From Legionella sp. (lineage in GTDB: Bacteria > Pseudomonadota > Gammaproteobacteria > Legionellales > Legionellaceae): DNA of 32,713 nucleotides. Position 1 is the stretch's first letter. Every line of letters begins with the position of its first letter. Made by a program: the position numbers and the translations under genes. This document shows positions 1 through 7,400 of the stretch, piece by piece. The notes beneath the pieces were generated by a model, which was given only the letters and a program-made list of their open reading frames with translations, did not search any database and was not told where the DNA came from. Location of the stretch: assembly GCA_013697625.1 (NCBI GenBank), contig JACCWN010000123.1:1-32713 (forward strand), in the 5' to 3' direction.

Positions 1-47
1 CGTCTGAGTTCATTCGTTTGTGCTTCTGTTAGAATTAATGTTTTCAT
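1..47 (-). CDS. Possible 5' end of a gene leaving the window
   Basis: Reading leftward from an ATG at 47-45 there are 15 open codons to the edge of the window, giving MKTLILTEAQTNELR. The pattern of a short beta strand followed by a charged helix resembles the start of some transposase helix-turn-helix domains, but 15 residues are too few to assign a family. A GAGG sits only two bases before the ATG, too close for a good ribosome binding site. This is a weak call, offered because the reading frame is open to the edge. Confidence 0.2.
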   Translation of the reverse strand, partial: MKTLILTEAQTNELR

Positions 48-135
48 GCCTCATAGCATGATCCCATTAAAAAATTTTTCAAGTACTTTTTTCGATATTT
101 TCCGAAATCTCATTGGCGAGACGTATATTTTAATT

Positions 136-1036
136 TTAAAAACCAGAGTCTGATAATAATTTATTATGAATGGCCGTGGCAGCAATAGCTGCATGGCTTT
201 CAGCCACACAAATTTGATTTAAGCCCAAGACAATATCTCCTGCAGCATAAAATCCCTTAATAGAAGTTTCATAGTTTTTATCCACAACTAAAAAGCCATC
301 CCGAAACTTGCAGTATAGATCCTCCGCTAATTTGGTGTTTTTTATACTTCCTAAAGCCGAGTAAATGCTATCTAATACTAATTCTCCATGGTTAGGAAAT
401 TCTATTTTAGCGGATTTAAAAGTTAGTTTGATGCGTGATGGGTTTTCATTGATTAGGGTAATTTGAGCCTCTTTGAGGGTTGTTATTTGAGATTTTTTCC
501 ATATGTAATTATTTAAATTTATTAAAAAAAGGTCAGGTGTATAATGTCTTAAAAAGAGTGCTTCATTTACTCCTGGTGTACCCTCACCAATAACCCCTAC
601 CTTCTTATTGATAACCTCATACCCATCACAAACAGGACAATGTCGTATCAACCCTCTGTTGATCCCATCCTGAAGATTTGGCAAAATAGGCTCTATATCT
701 TTTACACCCGTTGCTAAAATAACATTTCTTGCCTTGACTTGCCTGTTCTTGGTTTTTAATAAAAATTCTTCATCAAAATATTTTATTTCATCCACTGACT
801 CAGCTAGCTGTGGTATTGAATATCTACTTAATTGCTTCTTTAAGCGATTTAATATGTTAACACCAGAAATTCCTTTAGCAAAACCTGGATAATTATGTGA
901 TCGTGGGGATTCTAGAAGCCCGACTATTTTGCGTATCAAAGATTATAATTTTTCGGCGATAGCGTGCCAAATAAAGTCCTGCTGTTAATCCAGCTGGTCC
1001 CCCTCCAACGATGACACAATCGTATACTTCTCCCAT
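136..1036 (-). pseudogene. Thioredoxin-reductase-like FAD/NAD(P) oxidoreductase, frameshifted
   Basis: A flavoprotein disulfide reductase of the low-molecular-weight thioredoxin reductase family, split by one extra base. Translation from the ATG at 1036 (AGGAG seven bases upstream) gives MGEVYDCVIVGGGPAGLTAG, the FAD-binding GxGxxG motif, and runs as far as SRASRIP before reaching a stop. The rest, beginning RSHNYPGF, lies in the next frame and continues to the stop at 136. The family normally reads through SRAxxIPRSHNYPGF, so the two halves join exactly if the run of four C (plus-strand G at 905-908) is shortened to three. The second frame contains the redox-active HCPVCDGYE and the C-terminal FAD-contact AAGDIV. 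Apart from this lesion the gene looks intact, so it is either a recent pseudogene or a homopolymer sequencing error. Confidence 0.8.
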
Positions 1037-1063
1037 TTATGTCTCTCCTCTTCCTACCCTCCT

Positions 1064-1136
1064 GGATCCCGCGGTCAAGCCACGGGAGGTTGGGGCTGCG
1101 TAAATTTCAATCACGCACCAGCGACTAATTATCATT
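1064..1136. repeat. Palindromic dispersed repeat, left copy
   Basis: A GC-rich hairpin CCCGCGG-TCAAG-CCACGGG at 1068-1086 (one mismatch) is followed by a tail ending TCACGCACCAGCGACTAATT at 1111-1130. The same hairpin core and the same tail occur, in opposite orientation, at the right end of the window (32575-32703). The GC content contrasts with the AT-rich surroundings. It lies between the broken reductase gene and the 93-codon gene. It looks like a non-autonomous palindromic element of the kind dispersed in many intracellular bacterial genomes; the family is not named here. Confidence 0.75.
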
Positions 1137-1153
1137 AGTGACAACAGGCCTGT

Positions 1154-1435
1154 TTACTCTATCCAACCTGTTAATATTGCAATGATTTTCTTGGCTTGAT
1201 CAGCACTGGAGATATTAAACTTTGATTTTTGCCAATATTGATTGTTGCGTTTTTGATAGCGTCTAATACTGTATTTTTCAGGACCATATTCACCTTTTGC
1301 ATTATTCCACTCTTGATATTTAAACATAATGGTGGTCCAGGCACCTTTGGTTAAAACTTGTTTGTCTAGCTCTTTAGTTACTTCAACACTGTTTTCAGTA
1401 AATGCAATGGTGATGTCGTCTACAGTCTCAGTCAT
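1154..1435 (-). CDS. Small conserved hypothetical protein (93 aa)
   Basis: A soluble 93-residue protein. It starts MTETVDDITIAFTENS and ends NISSADQAKKIIAILTGWIE. The alternating hydrophobic pattern suggests a small alpha/beta fold with several tryptophans and aromatic residues; there is no signal peptide and no cysteine. The ATG has AAGGAT eight bases upstream. It begins 11 bases after the stop of the DUF2845 gene and is probably the last gene of the yggS-proC-yggT transcription unit. It resembles short uncharacterised proteins seen in many gammaproteobacteria and is not YggU (DUF167), which often occurs in this position. Function unknown. Confidence 0.75.
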   Translation of the reverse strand: MTETVDDITIAFTENSVEVTKELDKQVLTKGAWTTIMFKYQEWNNAKGEYGPEKYSIRRYQKRNNQYWQKSKFNISSADQAKKIIAILTGWIE

Positions 1436-1446
1436 GCTTGTAATCC

Positions 1447-2031
1447 TTAGTTCGAATTGGGTAAATCGATGGAATGTAATCTGCCATCAACAAAAATCAG
1501 AGAAAATGGTGCTTGATAATCTCCTGCTTGGTAAATCCATAATTGTGGAGGAGTAGCTGGCGTGGTTACTTGATTAATATAAGAATTATTCACTACGGAT
1601 GGCGCTCCGCAGGCATTATACACTTTTGCAACGGAGTCTCCAATTTGAATATTTATTCCCTGGCACACCGATGCAGCATTGCTATTAGAACCATTGATTC
1701 GAATAAGTTTAACTCTATAATCAACAATATTCACTTCCAATTGAACACCCCCGTTACCTGTTTTAAGGGGTGCCCAGTAATTCGTTTGTGCTGCAAAGGG
1801 CTGCTCTGCACCTTGATTATTATAAATCAGTTGTTGCACTGGCACTCTTACAGTCACAGGATTATTGGCATTCTGACGGCTGAGAGGCTCACCACAGGCT
1901 GAAACTACCTGATCAGCAGACATGCCTACGTTGATGTATTGGTGGTTTTGAGGACAATAATAGGATTGAACCCCATAAAGACTCATTGGTAAGATTAAAA
2001 AAACCAGACTGAATATACCCGTTAATTTCAT
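1447..2031 (-). CDS. Exported DUF2845-type protein with two internal repeats
   Basis: A 194-residue exported protein. Residues 1-22 are a typical signal peptide (short basic start, hydrophobic core, cleavage near YGVQS). The mature part holds two copies of one motif: C26 to C46-G and C123 to C141-G, each with a pattern of the kind I-x-(V/I)-G-x-S/M-x-x-x-V-x-x-x-CG-x-P. Each is followed by strand-rich sequence (LIYNN...VDYRVKLIRI and LWIYQ...VDGRLHSIDL). This arrangement matches DUF2845 as I recognise it, and the motif recalls the small BamE/SmpA-like fold. The paired cysteines suggest periplasmic disulfides. The gene lies 62 bases after yggT and 11 bases before the 93-codon gene. Its role is not known. 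Confidence 0.75.
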   Translation of the reverse strand: MKLTGIFSLVFLILPMSLYGVQSYYCPQNHQYINVGMSADQVVSACGEPLSRQNANNPVTVRVPVQQLIYNNQGAEQPFAAQTNYWAPLKTGNGGVQLEVNIVDYRVKLIRINGSNSNAASVCQGINIQIGDSVAKVYNACGAPSVVNNSYINQVTTPATPPQLWIYQAGDYQAPFSLIFVDGRLHSIDLPNSN

Positions 2032-2093
2032 AACCTGTTCCTAAAGGGGTTACATATACAAAGTATAGCCTCTTTGTTAGACATTGTTTGCTA

Positions 2094-2666
2094 CTAAAAC
2101 AATCTCCCTGGTAAAATATTTGAAAGTGCCAAGCTTATTATTTTTAAAATAAGCATCATTACAAAGGGGGAAAAATCAAAACCAGATATAGGAGAGATGA
2201 GTCGCCGTCCTATGTTAAACAAAGGCTCTGTTATTGCAAAAAGAAATGGTCCAAAAGGATGGTTCCAATTAGGGTTAGCAAATTGTAAAATCACCCTGAT
2301 GAGGAGCGCATAAAATAACAAATCTAGGGGCTGGACAATCAAGTCCAGCGCAACGGTTAATACAGTTGTGATGAATGGCAACATGGTTTTTAAAACAAGT
2401 AAACTTAAACAAACAACTTTAAGAAATTCAACCAGTACCAATACACCAAAACTGGACCAGTCATATTTTACATTGAGTTTTGTCTGTTTGAATAAAAAAT
2501 TAATTGGCTCAACTATAGGATTTGTTAGCTTATGTATCAATTGATAAAATGCATTAAGCGAACTTATCCGACAATAATGTAAAGCTATCCTCAACCATAA
2601 AAATACGATTATCAGACCAAATAAAGAAGATATTAAAAAATATCCCACTGCAAATAAAGCTGCCAT
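2094..2666 (-). CDS. yggT: YggT family integral membrane protein
   Basis: A 190-residue membrane protein with two YGGT modules, each made of a pair of hydrophobic helices with a short polar turn. The modules are at about residues 5-90 and 100-188, with the family hallmarks LTNPIVEPIN and ITEPLFNIGRRLISPISGFDFSPF. It begins 11 bases after the proC stop, in the yggS-proC-yggT order found in many proteobacteria. The family is linked in other bacteria to envelope integrity or osmotic stress; a biochemical activity is not established. Length and organisation are normal. Confidence 0.92.
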   Translation of the reverse strand: MAALFAVGYFLISSLFGLIIVFLWLRIALHYCRISSLNAFYQLIHKLTNPIVEPINFLFKQTKLNVKYDWSSFGVLVLVEFLKVVCLSLLVLKTMLPFITTVLTVALDLIVQPLDLLFYALLIRVILQFANPNWNHPFGPFLFAITEPLFNIGRRLISPISGFDFSPFVMMLILKIISLALSNILPGRLF

Positions 2667-2677
2667 AAATACCCTTT

Positions 2678-3460
2678 TTAAGTGTGAGCCAATTCCTTTG
2701 AACGTGCTACTGCCGCAGTCATTGCTTCTTGTATAAGCTTTGTTAAGGGATAAAGCACCTTGAGTGCAGCCGCTGTTGTTCCTTTTGTAGATGTTACATT
2801 GGTTCTGAGTTGAGTTAAACTTAAATCACTAGTCTCAGCTAACCTTATAGCTCCTTTAAGCGTTTGTAGCGTAAATGATTTTGCCAGCGCATCATTTAAT
2901 CCCAAATGTACTGCTGCATCAATCATTGCCTCTATAAATAAAAATACATAGGCAGGACCTGAGCCAGAAAGGGCGGTAAAAGAATCCATGTGCTCTTCTT
3001 GTTCCAGCCAAGTAGTTAAGCCTAAGCAAGAGAATAGTTGCTCTGCAGCTTGTTTGTGTACTGTTGTAGTGTTTTTATTGCAGATCAGAGGCGTGGCTGC
3101 TAATCCATGGCTAGCAGCGATGTTAGGCATAGCGCGGATGATTGCCATTGGTGCTTTGAACTGGTGTGCAAACCAGGACAAAGTTAAACCTGATGCAACC
3201 GAAATAATACAACAGTCTGTTTGCATTGATGGGGCTATTTCTGCAAGCACTGATGCCATTTGATTTGGCTTGACAGCTAAAATAATCATTTGTGCCCCCA
3301 CAATTGCTTTTTTATTATCACAATAGGTTTTGATCCCTTCCCTTGTCTCACCTGGAGTCAAACTGGGTGAGGCAGCTGATAGTTCATATTCTGGTTGAGA
3401 CTTTAAACCTTGGGCTATGGCCTTTGCAATAGCTCCAAATCCAATAAAAGTAAGCTTCAT
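2678..3460 (-). CDS. proC: Pyrroline-5-carboxylate reductase
   Basis: Catalyses the last step of proline synthesis, NAD(P)H-dependent reduction of 1-pyrroline-5-carboxylate to L-proline, in the cytoplasm. The open frame extends upstream to 3523, but the family starts with the Rossmann strand MKLTFIGFGAIAKAIAQGL, so the ATG at 3460 is chosen, giving 260 residues. GxGxxA is at residues 7-12. The C-terminal half carries the signature ALSGSGPAYVFLFIEAMIDA and the helical dimer domain with LRTNVTSTKGTTAAAL. The ATG overlaps the yggS stop (ATGA at 3460-3457), indicating translational coupling. A stretch near residue 145 (ICNKNTTTVHKQAAEQLF) is ordinary for the family. Confidence 0.95.
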   Translation of the reverse strand: MKLTFIGFGAIAKAIAQGLKSQPEYELSAASPSLTPGETREGIKTYCDNKKAIVGAQMIILAVKPNQMASVLAEIAPSMQTDCCIISVASGLTLSWFAHQFKAPMAIIRAMPNIAASHGLAATPLICNKNTTTVHKQAAEQLFSCLGLTTWLEQEEHMDSFTALSGSGPAYVFLFIEAMIDAAVHLGLNDALAKSFTLQTLKGAIRLAETSDLSLTQLRTNVTSTKGTTAAALKVLYPLTKLIQEAMTAAVARSKELAHT

Positions 3461-4140
3461 ACCCGTGCTCCAAACAAGGCTTGACCTACACGGACCATAG
3501 TGGATCCTGCCTGAATTGCACAAACAAAATCATTGCTCATTCCCATGGATAAGGTATCCATATGCAATCCTAGTTTGATGTTCATGTCATGCATCAATTC
3601 AGTGACCTTAGTAAAGGCCGTATATTGATCTTGGTAATTTAGATGCTGTGGGGCAATGGTCATTAATCCTCTTAAGCAAAGATTGGGTAATTGACTCACT
3701 TTTGTCGCTAATTCCCAGGATTTGTCTATAAAAACGCCGTTTTTAGTTTCGACAGGAAGTGTATTTATTTGCAAACATACCTGTAAGGGCTGAAGGCAAT
3801 CACTTCTGTGTTGATTCAACATGTGAGCAATTTCCATGCGATTGATGCTATGAACCCAGTCGAAAGCATGGGCTATCCCCTTGGCTTTATTACTTTGAAT
3901 TGGGCCTATAAAATGCCAACACAAAGGAAGCGCTTTTAAAATAACCATTTTTTGTTGTGCTTCTTGCAGATAACTTTCAGCAAAATGTATCTGACCCAAT
4001 GTATAGGCCTCATGTACTTTTTCTGCACTTTGCTGTTTACTGACTGCCAGTAATAAGACACTGCCAGGTTGTCTGTGTGACTCTTGTTCGGCTTGACTAA
4101 TCTGCTTTTTAACACGTTTCAAATTGTGACCAAAATTCAA
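3457..4140 (-). CDS. yggS: YggS/PROSC family pyridoxal phosphate homeostasis protein
   Basis: A PLP-binding alanine-racemase-type barrel protein that maintains pyridoxal phosphate homeostasis; members are not known to be enzymes. The open frame continues to an ATG at 4233, but the added 31 residues do not resemble the family. A TTG at 4140, preceded by AAGGAG five bases upstream, gives 227 residues, the usual length, with the typical start NLKRVKKQI. The PLP lysine lies in LLAVSK (K35 with this start). WHFIGPIQSNKAK, DWVHSINR and the C-terminal LSMGMSNDF and STMVRVGQALFG are all family landmarks. It is first in the yggS-proC-yggT cluster. The usual divergent pilT gene is absent; the 1828-codon gene lies there instead. 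Confidence 0.93.
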   Translation of the reverse strand: MNFGHNLKRVKKQISQAEQESHRQPGSVLLLAVSKQQSAEKVHEAYTLGQIHFAESYLQEAQQKMVILKALPLCWHFIGPIQSNKAKGIAHAFDWVHSINRMEIAHMLNQHRSDCLQPLQVCLQINTLPVETKNGVFIDKSWELATKVSQLPNLCLRGLMTIAPQHLNYQDQYTAFTKVTELMHDMNIKLGLHMDTLSMGMSNDFVCAIQAGSTMVRVGQALFGARV

Positions 4141-4446
4141 AACAACTCCTTGAATTACTGAATGATTTATACCCCTGCTACAGTGGACCGCGCTCGAAGG
4201 TATGTAGTGGTTGAAAATAACAAAAATCAACAAGAGCAGACATGATTATACTTTGCTGTTAAAAATAAAGCATCTGATTTGCTACTGTACTTATCTTCTC
4301 ATTGGAGGCATGGTAATTGAGTAACACCGCTTAAGGAGCGGAGTTTGCCATTTTCGCATCAATGAGTCGAATTAGAAGGTAATCATTGTGATAAGCCATT
4401 TGATTTGACATAATAATTAACACAATAATTACAATAGAAAAAACAA
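4141..4446. other. Divergent intergenic region between yggS and the large gene
   Basis: About 300 bases with no convincing gene. On the minus strand a TATAAT at 4250-4245 and a TATAAA near 4172 could serve yggS, but neither has a good -35 box. On the plus strand a better promoter candidate lies just before the large gene and is listed separately. Confidence 0.4.
4405..4435 (+). promoter_or_regulatory. Candidate sigma-70 promoter of the 1828-codon gene
   Basis: TTGACA at 4405-4410 is a consensus -35 box, and TACAAT at 4430-4435 is one mismatch from the consensus -10. The spacer is 19 bases, longer than ideal. Transcription would start near 4442, only about five bases before the ATG at 4447, which has no Shine-Dalgarno sequence. 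Either the mRNA is almost leaderless or translation starts further in, for example at the ATG at 4501. Confidence 0.45.
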
Positions 4447-7400
4447 ATGCCTAAAGATATTATAAAAACATTTGATGTCATAGAAAGTCTTACTTTGAGA
4501 ATGTTTTCACTTCTTACAACACATAATGACGACGAAGTCCATGTTTTTTTTAACACCTTTCCTTTTAACAAATTAGAAGATGCGATAAAGAATGAATCCC
4601 ATCAATTTTACAAAACCATGTTTATGTTTTACAAGACGATTGTTGAGAGTTTTTATGAATTATGGATGATGTACAGACTTACTAAGCAAATAGGCATAGA
4701 TCCAGAATTATTTAACTTGTTAACCATTGGCAAAAAACTGAAAGAACCCTTGGGTATGGTTCTCCTAATTCCTTCTCATAGCCCAGTTGAATGGGATAAA
4801 TTAAAATACTCTCAAGCCTTCAGAACCTCTCTATATACACTTTTCCATCAAAACACACTTTATGAAGATGGATGGAAGATGATAGAGGGACCTTTGGTAC
4901 CTCTGCTGCAATTCATTATTGATTCAATGCCCTCTGTACAAGCTAACAAAGAGGTAATTTATTTACCAATTAATGGCATTATAAACTTTATGGCAACCCT
5001 GGCTACTACCAGTAACATCCATTCAACAAAGGAAAATAATACAGACACAAAGAAAGAAAAAGAAATAAAAACAAATGATATTGTTTTTTTACAAAACACC
5101 ATTGGGAATCAAACCAATCATTTAGGCAAACTATGGTCTATTTTTTCTCTTATATATGTCTGCTCAGATGCTCATGTAGCAGTCGATTATCTGTCCGAGT
5201 ATGACCTACCAGTTGTATTTCCTAGTGAATTTCCGGCCATCAGTGTTCAATTGATACAATCTTTTCTTGCATTTCGTTTTTTAGAAAGTCTCATTGAAAA
5301 AAAACATGATGCGGAATTTTTGCTTTTTCATATTGATAATTTTGCAAAGCTTGGATACTTTCCAGAAAGCATGCGTGTTGATGAAACCATCGGCATTGAA
5401 TTATCAATAGTGAATGCTATTTTATGTTTAGAAAATCATATAAGCGGCTTGAAACCTAGCCTGCCAAACTTACCTGAAAAAGTTTGGGCAATAGAACAGA
5501 TGATTTATCAGCTTTGTATTGCCATCTTGCCTTATACCAGGAGTATAGAAGGTCATCTTCCATTAGAAAAATTGGCCATATTCGCACGCGATGCCCTTAT
5601 GATACCTAGAAGCTTTGAGGCCTATTTTGAAGATGGCCCTGAAAGATGCCTTTTTTACATACGGCCCTTGCAAATTATAATTGAACACTGCGACAAAACG
5701 AATATTACCATAAAATCTTTTTTAGATAACCAGACACTAGCCTATCTGGTGCAACAAGCAATTAAACTATCCAGCACACAAGCATGGGACCTTTTAGAAC
5801 CAAGTGATGTCATCCACTTTCTTCATTGCACAACCACAGTGCTTAAAACCCTCCCACCCATCGTCATGGATGCTCAATACTATAAGGCCATCAATGGCCT
5901 TATAGTACGATTATGTCAAGAAAGTATGCTTGGTGAAGCATATTTGATTTTAGCAATGAGATTTAGTAGTACAAAAAGTGCGAAAAAAACCGCTGAACCA
6001 GCTGGCCAGTTTGATACCCAGTTACTGTATTTATTGCGATTTATTTATTTTCTACCTAAGGTGGATATCTTAGAGACAACCCTTCCTACAGAACTTGAAA
6101 AAGCCGCCCACACATTCAATGATGCTCTAAAACATAGGATTGAACAATTGTCTATCCGCAAGTTGGCTTTGCAAGAATACTCAAAAAAAATTGCCGAAAT
6201 TAATCCAATTTTTTTAAAAGAACAGTTTCCGGGTTTGATTGAAAATATTAAACTTCATTTTTTTTCAAAGAAACAATTTTTTCTGTTTCAAATGCATTAC
6301 TATTGTTTTCTTGACCAGTATGATAATGATGGTCAACAGTCCTCAGAGCACCTTAATTTTAAAGATATTCTGCTCAAAATAGCACATCTATTAGACGAAA
6401 GTGAAATTCCTGTTTTACATGAACTGCTACATCCACCCGTACAACAACCTGATATCATAGCTTTTACACCCGAAGAAGATAAACCCATCAAACCAAACCT
6501 TGGCTTGAAAGTAGCAGAATCACGAGCAGCACGATTATTCAAAAAGTTCAATGAAAAAGAAAAAACAATGTCCGTAGTTGCCGCCACCGCTGTAGATGCC
6601 AATCCATTATCATTATTAGCCTGTTTAAGATATTACCATGTAACAAAAAAATCATACCCATTAGGTGAACTCAAACAAAACGAATTTTTAACAATTTTAA
6701 TCAAACTCATAGGTGATTTATTACATCTACCACTAAATCGAGTGACTACAACCATAGATGAGCAGATAGAAAAAATTCTATATCTAGAGGTAAAGCGCAA
6801 TAAACCCTCAACACCCTTTGAATCCAAAAGTGAAGATGGGGGTCAAGAACTGTCTAAACAATTAAAAAATATACCGGTTCCAGTATTAAACGCCTTAGAA
6901 TTTAAACGACGAGATACATCTAATACTCAAGACATCCAATTGCCCTGTAACTCAGCCTTATCCGCTTTGGTGATTCCTGAAAGGCACAGATTGGCTACAA
7001 GTGTTACAATTAAAAAAATCTCAGCAATGTTGATGCAGTGTAAAGACCAAACTCACTTAACACAGTATTTTCTTGATAAAGGGTATGGCTTACAATCTCT
7101 CCAAAGATTTTTATTTTTTAGACTTATTCATGAGTACCATTGGCCCATGGATGAGCACAGCAAGGATTTGGTTACATTTTTATTAAAAGCCAAAAATTCA
7201 AAAGCTGAAACACTTTTTTTACAGTATCTGGACTGCTTACAGAAAAGCCCATTCTCACAAAAAGGCACCTTAGAAATACCAAATTCAGACAATCCATTCC
7301 TGCAAGCTTATCAGAAGGTGCTTTGTGATCCTCTGGTTGGATTAGAACCACTTGAGCCTATAAATTACACAGGGATCTCCCCCGAACAAAGTTACTTTGT

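Noticed and set aside
1543..1902. 119-codon plus-strand frame opposite the DUF2845 gene
   Set aside because: The opposite strand has a signal peptide, family motifs and operon spacing; this frame has none.
3461..3523. Longer N-terminus for proC
   Set aside because: The 21 extra residues are the yggS end read in another frame, and the Rossmann motif begins at the internal ATG.
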